Shown here: positions 26,278 to 36,288 of the stretch, piece by piece
Layout of the letters: each line of letters starts with the position of its first letter
How positions within the stretch are numbered: position 1 is the first letter of the stretch
Assembly: GCF_900182955.1 (NCBI RefSeq)
Contig: NZ_FXUL01000003.1
Coordinates: 124,001-188,000, forward strand
Source of the DNA: Noviherbaspirillum suwonense
Lineage (GTDB): Bacteria > Pseudomonadota > Gammaproteobacteria > Burkholderiales > Burkholderiaceae_D
Reading direction: 5' to 3'
DNA length: 64,000 bases
Made by a program: the position numbers and the translations under genes
The notes under the pieces: generated by a model
Seen by the model: only the letters and a program-made list of their open reading frames with translations
What the model was told of the DNA's origin: nothing
The model's database searches: none

Positions 26278-27824
26278 ACCACCTGGTGATCGCGCCGGTC
26301 GTGCTGCCGGCGCTGGCTGCGGCGCTGCTGTTGCTGCTGCGCCCGTCGCTGCGCTGGCAGCGCCTTGCCGCCGGCGCCGTCTGCGCCGCGCTGGCGGCGC
26401 TCGCCGCCTGGCTCGTCATGCTGGCGGCCCAGGGCGGCCACCAGGTCTATGCGCTGGGCGACTGGCCGGCGCCGTTCGGCATCGTGTTGGTGCTGGACCG
26501 GCTGTCGGCGATGATGCTGCTGCTGACATCCGTCATCGCCGCCTGCAGCCTGCTGCATGCAATGCGCGGGCGGGACGCCGAGGGCAGCCACTTCCACGCG
26601 CTGTTCCTGTTCCAGCTGATGGGCATCAACGGCGCTTTCCTGACCGGCGACTTGTTCAACCTGTTCGTCTTCTTCGAAGTGCTGCTGATCGCGTCCTACT
26701 GCCTGCTGCTGCATGGCGGCAAAAACGGCCAGCTGCTGCCCGGCCTGCACTATGTCGCCATCAACTTCACCGGCTCCTTCCTGTTCCTGGTCGGCGCCAG
26801 CCTGCTGTACGCGGTGACCGGCACGCTGAACTTTGCCGACATGGCGCAGAAGGTGGCTGCCGCCCCGGCCGCGGACGGCGCGCTGATCCGCGCCGGAGCC
26901 TTGCTGCTGCTGCTGGTGTTCGCGACCAAGGCGGCGCTGTTCCCGCTGTATTTCTGGCTGCCGCGCGCCTACAGCGCCGCCGAAGCGCCGGTCGCCGCGC
27001 TGTTCGCGATCATGACCAAGGTCGGCGTCTACGCGATCCTGCGGGTGGCCACGCTGGTCTTCGGACCGGCGTCGGGCGTGGCCGCCGGCGTCGTCGAGGC
27101 ATGGCTGCTGCCGGCGGCGCTGATGACCGTGGCGATTGCCACGTTCGGCGTGCTCGCCGGGCGCAGCCTGCGCACCATGGCCGGCTACCTGAACATCGCC
27201 TCGGTCGGCATCATCTGCGCCGGCGTCGGCATGTTCTCGGCTGCCGGCATCGCCGCGGCGCTGTATTACCTGCTGCACAGCACGCTGGTGATCAGCCTGC
27301 TGTTCCTGCTGGTCGACCTGATACGCCGCCGCCGCATCGACGGCGACAGCATTGCGCGCGGCGCCGCGCCCACGCCCCCGAAGCTGCTGGGCGCGCTGTT
27401 TTTCACCACGGCCATCGCGGTCGTCGGTTTGCCGCCGCTGTCGGGATTCCTCGGCAAGGTCCTGCTGCTGCAGGCGGCGCAGGCGCATGACGCCGCGGCG
27501 CTGGTCTGGGCGGTGGTGCTGGGCAATGCATTCCTGGCCCTGGTCGCCATGGCGCGCGCCGGCAGCCTGGTGTTCTGGCACACGGATACCGCAGAACCGG
27601 CGTCCGCGCCCATGCCCATGCCCGCCTGGCAGCCGGCGAAAGTGCTGGCGGCCGACGCGCTGCCGGCGCTGCTGCTGATGGGCTGCATCGTCGCGCTGAC
27701 CGCGGCGGCAGGACCGGCGGCCGACTACGCGGCGGCAACCGCAAGCCAGTTGCTGCAGCCCGCCGGCTACATCGACAGCGTGCTGCAGCATCCCGCCGCC
27801 GCCGCAAACGGAGAGCGCCGATGA
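26274..27824 (+). CDS. mrpD: Na+/H+ antiporter subunit D
   Basis: The protein has 516 residues and about 14 membrane helices, homologous to NuoM/N. It has the proton-channel signature TKAALFPLYFWLPRAYSAAEAPVAALFAIMTKVGVYAILR and the conserved FFEVLLIASYCLL segment with its Glu. It overlaps mrpC and mrpE by 4 bp each, so the operon is translationally coupled. Length is normal. Confidence 0.94.
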   Translation: MNHLVIAPVVLPALAAALLLLLRPSLRWQRLAAGAVCAALAALAAWLVMLAAQGGHQVYALGDWPAPFGIVLVLDRLSAMMLLLTSVIAACSLLHAMRGRDAEGSHFHALFLFQLMGINGAFLTGDLFNLFVFFEVLLIASYCLLLHGGKNGQLLPGLHYVAINFTGSFLFLVGASLLYAVTGTLNFADMAQKVAAAPAADGALIRAGALLLLLVFATKAALFPLYFWLPRAYSAAEAPVAALFAIMTKVGVYAILRVATLVFGPASGVAAGVVEAWLLPAALMTVAIATFGVLAGRSLRTMAGYLNIASVGIICAGVGMFSAAGIAAALYYLLHSTLVISLLFLLVDLIRRRRIDGDSIARGAAPTPPKLLGALFFTTAIAVVGLPPLSGFLGKVLLLQAAQAHDAAALVWAVVLGNAFLALVAMARAGSLVFWHTDTAEPASAPMPMPAWQPAKVLAADALPALLLMGCIVALTAAAGPAADYAAATASQLLQPAGYIDSVLQHPAAAANGERR

Positions 27825-28315
27825 AGACCGCAAGATGGCTGCCTTACCCCTACGCGTCGGCGACGCTGCTGGCGGTGTGGCTGATGCTCAACAGCACGCT
27901 GGCCCCGGCGCACGTGCTGCTGGGCGCCTTCCTCGGCTGGAGCATTCCGCTGCTGTCCTCGCGCCTGCTGGGCCGCCGGGTGCCGCTGCGCCGGCCGCTG
28001 CTGGCGCTGCGCCTGCTGCTGACCGTGCTGTGGGACATCGTCGTCGCCAACCTGGCCGTCGCCCGGCTCATCCTCGGGCCGCGCGCGGCGCTGCGTCCCG
28101 GCTTCGTCCGGGTGCCGGTCGACTTGCGCGAGCCGTACGCGGTGTTCACGCTGGCCTGCATCATCACGCTGACGCCGGGCACGGTGTCCTCCAGCATCAG
28201 CGAGGACAGGCGCTGGCTGCTGGTCCATGCGCTCGATGTCGACGACGAAGCCGCCCTGATCGCCGACATCAGGCAACGCTATGAACTGCCGCTCAAGGAG
28301 ATATTCGCATGCTGA
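27821..28315 (+). CDS. mrpE: Na+/H+ antiporter subunit E
   Basis: The protein has 164 residues with two or three N-terminal helices and a cytoplasmic C-terminal domain. The conserved MnhE core is VFTLACIITLTPGTVSSSISEDRRWLLVHALDVDDE. The start overlaps the mrpD stop by 4 bp and the end overlaps mrpF by 7 bp. It is a structural subunit of the antiporter complex. Confidence 0.92.
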   Translation: MKTARWLPYPYASATLLAVWLMLNSTLAPAHVLLGAFLGWSIPLLSSRLLGRRVPLRRPLLALRLLLTVLWDIVVANLAVARLILGPRAALRPGFVRVPVDLREPYAVFTLACIITLTPGTVSSSISEDRRWLLVHALDVDDEAALIADIRQRYELPLKEIFAC

Positions 28316-28578
28316 ACACCGCCATCTGGATCGCGTCGGCGCTGCTTGCCGCCGCGCTGCTGCTCAACCTCTACCGGCTGCTGCGCGGGCCGGACCTGCC
28401 GGACCGCATCGTGGCCCTCGACACCCTGTACATCAATGCGATGGCGCTGCTGGTGCTGTTCGGCATACAGCAGAACAGCCGCGCGTATTTCGAGATCGCG
28501 CTGCTGATGGCGATGGTGGGTTTCGTCGGCACCGCCATGCTCGCCAAGTACCTGCTGCGCGGCGACATCATCGAGTGA
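28309..28578 (+). CDS. mrpF: Na+/H+ antiporter subunit F
   Basis: The protein has 89 residues and three membrane helices. The motif RLLRGPDLPDRIVALDTL, shared by MnhF/PhaF proteins, is at residues 23-40. It overlaps mrpE by 7 bp and is followed 10 bp later by mrpG. It is the small membrane subunit of the complex. Confidence 0.92.
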   Translation: MLNTAIWIASALLAAALLLNLYRLLRGPDLPDRIVALDTLYINAMALLVLFGIQQNSRAYFEIALLMAMVGFVGTAMLAKYLLRGDIIE

Positions 28579-28588
28579 GGAGAGCGAC

Positions 28589-28924
28589 ATGGCGACGCTG
28601 ATCGAAGCGCTGGTTTCCTTTTTCCTGGTGGGCGGCGCGCTGTTTGCGCTGCTCGGCTCCTGGGGCCTGGCGCGTCTGCCGGACTTCTACACCCGGCTGC
28701 ACGGGCCGTCGAAGGCGTCCACGCTCGGCGTGGGCGGCATGCTGGTCGCGTCCATGCTGTATTTCGCCGCACGCGGCGAGCCCAGTTTGCATGAACTGCT
28801 GATCACGCTATTTCTTTTCATCAGCACCCCGGTCAGCGCGCATCTGCTGGTCAAGGCCGCACTGCATCTGAAAGTCCGGTCGGTGTGCCCGCTGCCTGTT
28901 GAGGACAATCAACAGAAACGTTAA
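28589..28924 (+). CDS. mrpG: Na+/H+ antiporter subunit G
   Basis: The protein has 111 residues and three helices. It shows the MnhG motif LARLPDFYTRLHGPSKASTLGVGG and the downstream STPVSAHLLVKAA. It completes an operon with all seven subunits (A and B fused). GGAG at 28577-28580 precedes the ATG. The CPA1 antiporter gene follows after 82 bp and might be read from the same transcript. Confidence 0.92.
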   Translation: MATLIEALVSFFLVGGALFALLGSWGLARLPDFYTRLHGPSKASTLGVGGMLVASMLYFAARGEPSLHELLITLFLFISTPVSAHLLVKAALHLKVRSVCPLPVEDNQQKR

Positions 28925-29006
28925 GCGGTGCGCTGGTTTTGTCTATTCTGCAACCAAGCCGCCATTGCAGAGTCACATTGCCTTACACACGAGATGAATT
29001 GCGGCA

Positions 29007-30329
29007 ATGACGAATGCACTATGGTTTCTGCTGGTCGGCATATTGATGCTGACGCGCGGACTGACAGCCACTTCCCTGAAGCGGCTTCCGTTCACATCGG
29101 CCATCATCTATCTGGCAGCCGGCATCCTGCTCGGCCCGACCCTGCTCAACGTTTTCTACTTCGACCCGCTGAAACAATCCGGCCTGCTGGAAGTGCTGAC
29201 CGAGATCGCGGTGCTGATCTCGCTGTTTTCCGCCGGCGTGAAAATGCCGGTGCCCCTGACATGGGCCAAGTGGCGCGCGCCGGTCCGGCTGGCCTGGGTG
29301 TCGATGACCATCACGGTCGCGATGATCGCCGGTTTCGCCTACTTCGTCCTCGGCATACCGCTGGGCGCCGGCATCCTGCTGGGCGCGGTGCTGGCGCCGA
29401 CCGACCCGGTCCTCGCCACCGACGTTCAGACCCGCCATCCCGGCGACAACGACAGGCTGCGCTTCACGCTGACCTGCGAGGCCGGCATGAACGACGGCAC
29501 CGCATTTCCCTTCGTGATGCTGGGCCTGGGCATGCTGGGCCTGCATGAACTGGGCGAGTTCGGCTGGCGCTGGATGCTGGTCGACGTGGTCTGGGCAACC
29601 GTCGGCGCGATCGCCATCGGCGTCGCCGGCGGCGTGCTGATCGCCAATATCGGCTGGCGGCTGCGCGGCATGACGGAAAAACACGAGGTGCTGGACGACC
29701 TGGTCGGCCTCGGCCTGATCGGCGTGGTCTACGGTTTCGCCGTCTATGTCAGCACCTGGGGCTTCCTGGCCGTCTTCTTCGCCGGCGTCGCGCTGCGGCA
29801 GGCCGAAATGCGGCTGGCCAGCAAGGCCGGCGTCTCGAAGGAAAAGCTCGAAGGGGAGGATGCGCACATCGCCGCGCTGGCGCCCGCGCCCGAGGGCGAG
29901 GAAGCGCCGCCGCAGATCGTCAGCGTCGAGGCGCTGGTGTTCAAGGAGCACCTGGAGCGGCTCTCCGAGCTGATGCTGGTGCTGCTGCTGGGCGGCATGA
30001 TGGTGCGGGAATACTGGACCTGGAGTTCGGTCGGCTTTGCGCTGTTCCTGTTCCTGGTGGCCCGGCCCGTCAGCGTCTTCATCGGCCTGATCGGCACCAA
30101 TACGTCGATGCGGATACGCGGCATCTCGGGCTGGTTCGGCGTGCGCGGCATCGGCTCCATCTATTACCTGAGCTATGCGATACAGCATGGCCTGCCGACC
30201 GGGCTGGCGCGCGAACTGATCCAGCTGACGCTGGTGGTGATCACGCTGTCCATCCTGCTCCATGGCACCAGCGTCAAGCCGCTGATGAACCGGCTGTGGC
30301 GCAAGCCGGCGGCGCAGGCGTCCGCCTAG
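29007..30329 (+). CDS. CPA1-family cation:proton antiporter
   Basis: The protein has 440 residues and about 12 membrane helices. The ion-binding region reads LAPTDPVLATDVQTRHPGD, and the second half of the core reads CEAGMNDGTAFPF, carrying the Glu/Asn-Asp pair typical of CPA1 (NhaP-type) exchangers. Na+/H+ or K+/H+ exchange at the inner membrane is expected. A charged cytoplasmic insert (about residues 270-312, rich in Glu and Ala) lies between helices. Its position just behind the Mrp operon suggests a joint role in sodium or pH homeostasis. The exact ion cannot be told. Confidence 0.85.
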   Translation: MTNALWFLLVGILMLTRGLTATSLKRLPFTSAIIYLAAGILLGPTLLNVFYFDPLKQSGLLEVLTEIAVLISLFSAGVKMPVPLTWAKWRAPVRLAWVSMTITVAMIAGFAYFVLGIPLGAGILLGAVLAPTDPVLATDVQTRHPGDNDRLRFTLTCEAGMNDGTAFPFVMLGLGMLGLHELGEFGWRWMLVDVVWATVGAIAIGVAGGVLIANIGWRLRGMTEKHEVLDDLVGLGLIGVVYGFAVYVSTWGFLAVFFAGVALRQAEMRLASKAGVSKEKLEGEDAHIAALAPAPEGEEAPPQIVSVEALVFKEHLERLSELMLVLLLGGMMVREYWTWSSVGFALFLFLVARPVSVFIGLIGTNTSMRIRGISGWFGVRGIGSIYYLSYAIQHGLPTGLARELIQLTLVVITLSILLHGTSVKPLMNRLWRKPAAQASA

Positions 30330-30416
30330 CCGGGGAAATTTCGCAGCATTCCACAAACCGTGCCTTGCCGGCGCCGGCGCCGGGCAGGGCGTCCATCGTG
30401 TCGGGAGACAGTTGTC

Positions 30417-32708
30417 ATGAGCAAGGAAGAAAAGTTCGAATCGGCCCATCAGCCCGCCGGCGGATGGGGATCGGTCAAGGCGGTGACCAAGATCCTGGCG
30501 CAGGAAAAGGTGCTGCTGCAGGGCGGCCGCGTGCTGATGAAGCAGAACAAGCCCGACGGCTTCGCCTGCGTCAGCTGCGCCTGGGCCAAGCCGGCGCATC
30601 CGCATCCGGCCGAATTCTGTTCCAACGGCGCCCAGGCCACCGCCTGGGAAATCACCAGCAAGCGGGTCGACCCCGGCTTTTTCCAGCGCCACACCGCGAC
30701 CGAGCTGGAATCCTGGACCGACCACGCGCTGGAGGCGGAAGGCAGGCTGACCGCACCGCTGCGCTGGGACGCGGCCAGCGACAAGTACCTGGAAGTGACG
30801 TGGAAGCAGGCGTTTGACGAGATCGGCGCGGAACTGAAGAAGCTGGCGCCGAAGTCGTCGGTGTTCTACACCTCGGGCCGCGCGTCGCTGGAAACCGCCT
30901 ACATGTTCCAGCTCCTTGCCCGAATGTACGGTTGCAACAACCTGCCCGACAGCTCCAACATGTGCCACGAAAGCACCTCGGTGGCGCTGCCGGAGACGAT
31001 AGGCGTGCCGATCGGCACGGTGGCGCTGGACGATTTCGAGACGACCGACTGCATCTTCTTCTTCGGCCAGAACGTCGGCACCAACAGCCCCCGCATGCTG
31101 CACCAGCTTCAGGAAGCCCGCAAGCGCGGGGTGCCGGTCATCACCTTCAACCCGCTGCGCGAGCGCGGCCTGGTCAGCTTCACCAATCCGCAGGACCCGG
31201 CGCAGATGCTGACCGCGGACGAGACCGGCATCAGCACCCAGTACCTGCAGCTGAAGGCCGGCGGCGACAGCGCGGCGCTGATGGGCCTGTGCAAGTTCCT
31301 GGTCGAGTGGGACGACGCCGCGCTGCGCGACGGCAGGGCGCGCGTGCTCGACGCCCGCTTCATCGAGCAGCATGCGCATGGCTTCGAGGAATTCGCCGCG
31401 GCGGCGCGGGCCTGCAGCTGGGAGTCGATCGAACGCGAGTCCGGCCTCGACCGCGGCGCGCTGGAGCTGGCGGCCGGCGCCTATGCCAATGCGCGGGCCG
31501 TCATCGGCGTCTACGGCATGGGCCTGACCCAGCACAAGAAAGGCGTGCAGAACGTGCAGATGCTGTCCAACCTGCTGCTGTTGAAGGGCAATATCGGCAA
31601 GCCCGGCGCCGGCATCTGCCCGGTGCGCGGCCATTCCAACGTGCAGGGACAGCGCACGGTCGGCATCAGCGAAAAGCCGGAGCTGGTGCCGCTGGACAAG
31701 CTGGAGCAGCAGTTCGGCTTCAAGGCGCCGCGCGACAAGGGACTGGCGACGGTGGATACCTGCCACGGCATCCTCGACGGCAGCGTCCGGGCCTTCGTCA
31801 GCCTGGGCGGCAACTTCGTGCGCGCCGCGCCGGAAACCGACCTGCTGGAGCCGGCATGGCGGCGGCTGCGGCTGTCGGTGCAGATCGCCACCAAGCTCAA
31901 CCGCAGCCACGTGCTGCACGGCGAGGTCGCCTACATCCTGCCCTGCCTCGGGCGCATCGAGATCGACCGCCAGGCCAGCGGCGAGCAGGCGGTGTCGGTC
32001 GAGGACAGCACCGGCTGCATGCATGGATCGCGCGGCCAGGTCGAGCCGGCCAGCCCCGGCCTGCTGTCGGAACCGGCCATCGTCGCCGGCATTGCGCAGG
32101 CCGCGCTGGCGCCGAATCCGGCGCTGGACTGGCAGACCTGGGTCGGCGACTACAGCCTGATACGCGCCGAGATCGCCAGGACCTGGCCGGAAATCTTCCA
32201 TGATTTCGAGGCGCGCATGTGGAAGCCCGGCGGCTTTGCCCGCCCGATCGCCGCCAGGCAGCGGATCTGGAAGACGCCGACCGGCAAGGCCACGTTCGTC
32301 GCGCCGGCCTCGCTCGACGAAAACCCCGACATGCCCGGCCGGCCCGACGTGCTGACGCTCTTCACGCTGCGCTCCGACGGCCAGTTCAACACCACGATCT
32401 ATCACAACGACGACCGTTTCCGCGGCGTCTACGGCACCCGCCGCGTGTTGCTGATGAACCCCGGCGACATCCAGCGCCTCGGCTTCGCCGAAGGCGACCG
32501 GGTGACCGCCGCCACCCTGGCCGACGACGGCGTGGACCGTACCGTGGCCGGCCTGCGCGTGACGCCCTACAACGTGCCGCAGGGCTGCGCCGCCGGCTAT
32601 TTCCCGGAATGCAATCCGCTGATCCCGCTGTGGCATCACGCCGAGGAAAGCATGGTGCCGGCGGCCAAGGCGATTTCCATCACGCTCAGCCGCACGGAGG
32701 CCGCATGA
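30417..32708 (+). CDS. FdhF/YdeP-family molybdopterin oxidoreductase
   Basis: The protein has 763 residues. It belongs to the formate dehydrogenase-alpha-like YdeP group. The N-terminus holds GFACVSCAWAKP (Cys51, Cys54) and a third cysteine in FCSNGA (Cys68), which might ligate an Fe-S cluster. bis-MGD-binding stretches include FFFGQNVGTNSPRMLHQL, GVYGMGLTQHKKGVQNVQM, GNIGKPGAGICPVRGHSNVQGQR and LFTLRSDGQFNTTIYHNDDRF. It probably acts in the cytoplasm; the substrate is unknown, and formate is not assured. The ATG at 30417 is preferred to the track's upstream alternative because GGGAGACA precedes it. It overlaps fdhD by 4 bp. Confidence 0.88.
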   Translation: MSKEEKFESAHQPAGGWGSVKAVTKILAQEKVLLQGGRVLMKQNKPDGFACVSCAWAKPAHPHPAEFCSNGAQATAWEITSKRVDPGFFQRHTATELESWTDHALEAEGRLTAPLRWDAASDKYLEVTWKQAFDEIGAELKKLAPKSSVFYTSGRASLETAYMFQLLARMYGCNNLPDSSNMCHESTSVALPETIGVPIGTVALDDFETTDCIFFFGQNVGTNSPRMLHQLQEARKRGVPVITFNPLRERGLVSFTNPQDPAQMLTADETGISTQYLQLKAGGDSAALMGLCKFLVEWDDAALRDGRARVLDARFIEQHAHGFEEFAAAARACSWESIERESGLDRGALELAAGAYANARAVIGVYGMGLTQHKKGVQNVQMLSNLLLLKGNIGKPGAGICPVRGHSNVQGQRTVGISEKPELVPLDKLEQQFGFKAPRDKGLATVDTCHGILDGSVRAFVSLGGNFVRAAPETDLLEPAWRRLRLSVQIATKLNRSHVLHGEVAYILPCLGRIEIDRQASGEQAVSVEDSTGCMHGSRGQVEPASPGLLSEPAIVAGIAQAALAPNPALDWQTWVGDYSLIRAEIARTWPEIFHDFEARMWKPGGFARPIAARQRIWKTPTGKATFVAPASLDENPDMPGRPDVLTLFTLRSDGQFNTTIYHNDDRFRGVYGTRRVLLMNPGDIQRLGFAEGDRVTAATLADDGVDRTVAGLRVTPYNVPQGCAAGYFPECNPLIPLWHHAEESMVPAAKAISITLSRTEAA

Positions 32709-33517
32709 ACTGCGCAACGATGGACACGCTGCCGGAAGCCAGCTGCCAGGTCGTCGCCTGGCGCCACGGCCTGGCGGCCACCGAGACCGTGGTCGAGGAA
32801 GTGCCGGTGGCGCTGGTCTACAACGGCATATCGCACGCGGTGCTGCTGGCGACGCCGATGGACCTGGAAGACTTCGCGCTCGGCTTCAGCCTGGGCGAAG
32901 GCATCCTCGCCGGCGCATCCGACCTGTACGACATGGACGTGCAGCAGTCGGCGCAGGGCATTGCGCTGCAGATGACCATCGCCAGCGGCGCGATGCATGC
33001 GCTGAAGCTGCGCCGCCGCAGCCTGGCCGGCCGCACCGGCTGCGGCCTGTGCGGCACCGAGAGCCTGGACCAGGTGGCGCGGCCGATCGCGCCGGTGCAG
33101 GCCGGCGGCAGCGTGAGCGCGCCGGCGCTGCATGCGGCCATGTCGGCGCTCAAGGACAGGCAGGTGCTGCACCAGGCCACCGGCGCGGTCCATGCAGCCG
33201 GCTGGGCAGGCTGGGACGGACGCCTGCAGCTCGCGCGCGAGGATGTCGGCCGCCACAATGCGCTGGACAAGCTGATCGGCGCGCTCGCCTATGCCGGCAT
33301 CGACCCGCGCGATGGCTTCGCCGTCGTCACCAGCCGCGCCAGCTTCGAGATGGTGCACAAGGCCGCCGCCGCCGGCATCCGCCTGCTGGCGGCCATCTCG
33401 GCCCCGACCGCGATGGCGGTGCGGCTGGCCGAGCAGGGCGGCCTGACCCTGGCCGGCTTCGTGCGGCAGGACAGGCAGGTGGTGTATGCCCATGCGCAGC
33501 GGGTGCGCATGGATTGA
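32705..33517 (+). CDS. fdhD: FdhD sulfur carrier/transferase for molybdenum cofactor
   Basis: The protein has 270 residues. FdhD transfers sulfur from the cysteine desulfurase IscS to the bis-MGD cofactor, activating formate dehydrogenase-type enzymes. The active cysteine loop is RTGCGLCGTESLDQ, and the conserved AREDVGRHNALDKLIG and TSRASFEMVHKAA motifs follow. The start codon overlaps the stop of the upstream molybdoenzyme gene (ATGA), so this FdhD is very likely dedicated to it. An open frame extends 486 bp upstream but is a shadow of the molybdoenzyme. Confidence 0.93.
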   Translation: MNCATMDTLPEASCQVVAWRHGLAATETVVEEVPVALVYNGISHAVLLATPMDLEDFALGFSLGEGILAGASDLYDMDVQQSAQGIALQMTIASGAMHALKLRRRSLAGRTGCGLCGTESLDQVARPIAPVQAGGSVSAPALHAAMSALKDRQVLHQATGAVHAAGWAGWDGRLQLAREDVGRHNALDKLIGALAYAGIDPRDGFAVVTSRASFEMVHKAAAAGIRLLAAISAPTAMAVRLAEQGGLTLAGFVRQDRQVVYAHAQRVRMD

Positions 33518-33520
33518 CCG

Positions 33521-34915
33521 TCAGGGCAGGGCCGGCGCCGCCTGGTCGCCGCGCTTGTCGGCGCGCACGTCGGCCACCGCGGCCGCGGCAATCAGGCCCG
33601 CGCCGGCCGCATGCGCCGCCGCGAATTCGCTGTCCAGGGACAGCACCAGCTGCGTGCCGCTGTCGTTCACCTCCTCCGCCAGCCGGTCGATCGCCTCGAT
33701 GCGCGCCGGGTCCGGGTTGACGCTGCGGATATAGATCGCCCTGATCCGTTGCGGATAGCGCCGCACGACTTCCCGGTAGATTTCCGGGTCCTGCTGGCCG
33801 CTGTCGCCGATCAGGACGAAGGGCAGGTGCGGATAGGTCTCGAGGATCTGCGCGATATGCGTCAGCTTGTGGTCCATGTGGCTGCCGGCCCCGAACAGGC
33901 TGCGCACACCCAGTTCCTTCAATAGCAGCGGACCCAGCGGCAGTGACTGCGACTCCAGGAAGTCGACCAGCGGCGTGTACAGGTGCCAGGGGCTGCTCGA
34001 CACATAGAACAGCGGATTGCCGGCGTCGCCTTCCGCGCCCCGCTGCAGCGCCCGGTAGAACGCGGTGACGCCCTTGAACGGCTTGCGGGTGTGGGCATTC
34101 GACATCGCCAGCATCTTCAGCATCCGCAGCTTGCTGGTCACATTGCTCCACAGGACCGTGTCGTCGATATCGCTGATGACGCCGAAGCGCGCGGCGGCGG
34201 GCGGCACCAGCACCCGCGCCTCGGCCTCCGCCGGCGGGCCGCTGCGCGGCTTCGGATCCTGCAGCGTCAGCCGCACCGCATGCCAGCCCCCGGCCAGCGG
34301 CTGCGGCAGCTTCAGCGCCGCATGGAAATAACCGGAGTCGTCGGCCACGATGTCCTGTTCGATGCCGCCGAACGATGCGCGCAGCACCGCGCCCGGCACT
34401 TCATCCGAACCGAGCCGCTTGTACAGTTCGACCAGGTTGCGCAGGCCGCTATGGGCCGGGTCGGGCGGCTGGAAGCCTTCATCCTTCAGCACCCGTCCCC
34501 TCAGCGTCAGGCAGTCGGCGGTGCCGTAGCCCATGTAGGGCACGATGATGGCGGCGCCGTCGCCGGCTGCATGGCGCCGCATGCGCCGGGCCGCGGCCCG
34601 CACCAGGCTGGCCGCCCCGTCCTGCGCGATGTCCCGCGCCTTCTGCAGCGCGGGATGCATCGTCGCGGCGTCGTCCGGCGCATGCTCGACCCAGAGCGTG
34701 CCGCCGCCGGCCAGCCCGCGCGCGGCGGCTTCCCGCTGCGCCGCCGAATGCGGATCGACCGGCTGCGGCAGGAGGTTCAGCGTGACGCCCTCATGCCGCA
34801 GCTGCGCGATTTCATCGTTGGACAGCACCCCGGGGTTCAGCCACAGCCCATCCCGTATCGGGCCTGCCGCCTGCAGGTCGGCCAGCCCGCGCCGGCTCAG
34901 GATCAGGAACGGCAT
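33521..34915 (-). CDS. App1-family (DUF2183) phosphatase with an extra N-terminal domain
   Basis: The protein has 464 residues. From about residue 120 it matches the App1/DUF2183 family: [25 protein letters not shown], then a beta-sandwich region, then the HAD-type phosphatase core [18 protein letters not shown] with the D-I-D-D-T nucleophile motif, and [15 protein letters not shown]. Yeast App1 dephosphorylates phosphatidic acid; the bacterial substrate is unknown. The first 100 residues ([20 protein letters not shown]...[13 protein letters not shown]) are not part of the family and I do not recognise them. The ATG at 34915 starts [10 protein letters not shown]. It converges on fdhD, only 3 bp between stops. 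Confidence 0.8.
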   Translation of the reverse strand: MPFLILSRRGLADLQAAGPIRDGLWLNPGVLSNDEIAQLRHEGVTLNLLPQPVDPHSAAQREAAARGLAGGGTLWVEHAPDDAATMHPALQKARDIAQDGAASLVRAAARRMRRHAAGDGAAIIVPYMGYGTADCLTLRGRVLKDEGFQPPDPAHSGLRNLVELYKRLGSDEVPGAVLRASFGGIEQDIVADDSGYFHAALKLPQPLAGGWHAVRLTLQDPKPRSGPPAEAEARVLVPPAAARFGVISDIDDTVLWSNVTSKLRMLKMLAMSNAHTRKPFKGVTAFYRALQRGAEGDAGNPLFYVSSSPWHLYTPLVDFLESQSLPLGPLLLKELGVRSLFGAGSHMDHKLTHIAQILETYPHLPFVLIGDSGQQDPEIYREVVRRYPQRIRAIYIRSVNPDPARIEAIDRLAEEVNDSGTQLVLSLDSEFAAAHAAGAGLIAAAAVADVRADKRGDQAAPALP

Positions 34916-35050
34916 GCGCCACCCCCGACGCCCGCGTCCGCCCGGCTCCGGCCCCGCACCCGCCAATGTGAGAAAATGCCGCCTCCGCCCGTCTGCCTTA
35001 CCGGCGCTTTTGCTTGCTGCATGCCGCTTCCATTAACAAAGAGATCACGT

Positions 35051-35983
35051 ATGAATACCGCCGTCAGCCCCTCCAACGACACCGAAGCCGAAGACCTCGC
35101 TGGCGCCCAGGAGCAGATGCACACCGGCTCGCGGCGCTTCGAGATCCTGGAAAAGAACCTGCGCCGCCAGACCGGCAAGGCCGTCATCGACTTCAACATG
35201 ATAGAAGAAGGCGACCGGGTCATGGTCTGCCTGTCCGGCGGCGCCGACAGCTACACCATGCTCGAAACCCTGCGCTATTTGCAAAAGGTCGCGCCGATCA
35301 ACTTCGAGCTGTTCGCGGTCAACCTCGACCAGAAGCAGCCCGGCTTCCCGGAAGAGGTGCTGCCGCGCTACCTCGACGGCATCGGCATGCCTTACCGCAT
35401 CGTCGAGGAAGACACCTACAGCATCGTGAAGGAAAAGGTCGCCCCCGGCAAGACCACCTGTTCGCTGTGCTCGCGGCTGCGGCGCGGGATCCTGTACCGC
35501 ACCGCGAAGGAAATCGGCGCAACCAAGATCGCGCTGGGACACCATCGCGACGACATCCTGCATACCTTCATGCTCAACCTGTTCTACGGCGGCACCGTCA
35601 AAACCATGCCGCCGAAGCTGCGGGCCGACGACGGCGAGAACGTGGTGATACGGCCGCTTGCCTATTGCAAGGAATCGGACATCAAGAAGTATGCGGCGGC
35701 GATGGGCTTTCCCATCATTCCCTGTACGTTGTGCGGGACGCAGCCTAACCTGCAGCGGCAGGCGATGCGGGAGATGGCCAACGCGTGGGAGGCGAAGAAT
35801 CCGCTCTGGATCAAGAGCATGTTCACCGCGATGAGCAATCTGGTGCCGTCGCACATGCTGGATCGGGAGCTGTTTGATTTCAATTCGTTCACCCTGGCGG
35901 AGGGTGGGGCGGTGGAGGGCGATACGCTTTTTGATCCGGCGGAGCCGCAGGGGCAGGGCGGGGCCGTGATCAGGTTGATCTGA
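35051..35983 (+). CDS. ttcA: tRNA 2-thiocytidine(32) synthetase TtcA
   Basis: The protein has 310 residues. TtcA is a Fe-S ATP-pyrophosphatase that thiolates C32 of some tRNAs. The PP-loop reads [10 protein letters not shown]. coli and most family members that I recall have Lys where Ala is here. The cluster cysteines are in [12 protein letters not shown] and [14 protein letters not shown], and [21 protein letters not shown] is fully conserved. The ATG at 35051 is the natural start; the frame is open far upstream over the App1 gene's antisense strand but that is a shadow. It is followed by a 950-bp repeat-rich gap. Confidence 0.94.
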   Translation: MNTAVSPSNDTEAEDLAGAQEQMHTGSRRFEILEKNLRRQTGKAVIDFNMIEEGDRVMVCLSGGADSYTMLETLRYLQKVAPINFELFAVNLDQKQPGFPEEVLPRYLDGIGMPYRIVEEDTYSIVKEKVAPGKTTCSLCSRLRRGILYRTAKEIGATKIALGHHRDDILHTFMLNLFYGGTVKTMPPKLRADDGENVVIRPLAYCKESDIKKYAAAMGFPIIPCTLCGTQPNLQRQAMREMANAWEAKNPLWIKSMFTAMSNLVPSHMLDRELFDFNSFTLAEGGAVEGDTLFDPAEPQGQGGAVIRLI

Positions 35984-36202
35984 TCGAGGAAGTTGTCGCT
36001 GCGGGGCAGATGCCGTTGCGTGCAGCCCCGCGCAGCGACAGTTGTGGTTGCTGTTAGCCCGCGCAGCGACAGTTGTAGTTGACCTTCCGCGCAGCGACGG
36101 TTGCAGTTGCAGTTGCAGTTGCTTGTGAAGTGGCCGTTGCCGTTGCAGCTGCTTGTGAAGTGGCTGTTGCCGTTGCAGTGAATCCCCGTTAGATGGCGAC
36201 GC

Positions 36203-36288
36203 GTCGCCAGCGCCTGAAACGGATAAAGAAGCGTCCGCTGTCTGAGCGAAGCGAGTTTCGGACGCTTCCCGTTTCAGGTGCTGGCGGC
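36203..36288 (+). repeat. Left-arm hairpin of the nested repeat
   Basis: The outer stem pairs 36203-36222 with 36269-36288 (18 of 20 exact), including CCTGAAACGG with CCGTTTCAGG. The inner stem is AAGCGTCCG and CGGACGCTT. The loop holds the palindromic CTGAGCGAAGCGAG. Confidence 0.8.

Noticed and set aside
29019-32717. 1232-codon minus-strand frame across the CPA1 and molybdoenzyme genes
   Set aside because: Low-complexity His/Arg/Gln/Ala composition and exact overlap with two convincing genes on the plus strand.
33983-35050. In-frame 5' extension of ttcA by about 356 codons
   Set aside because: It is antisense to the App1-family gene; TtcA homology begins at 35051.
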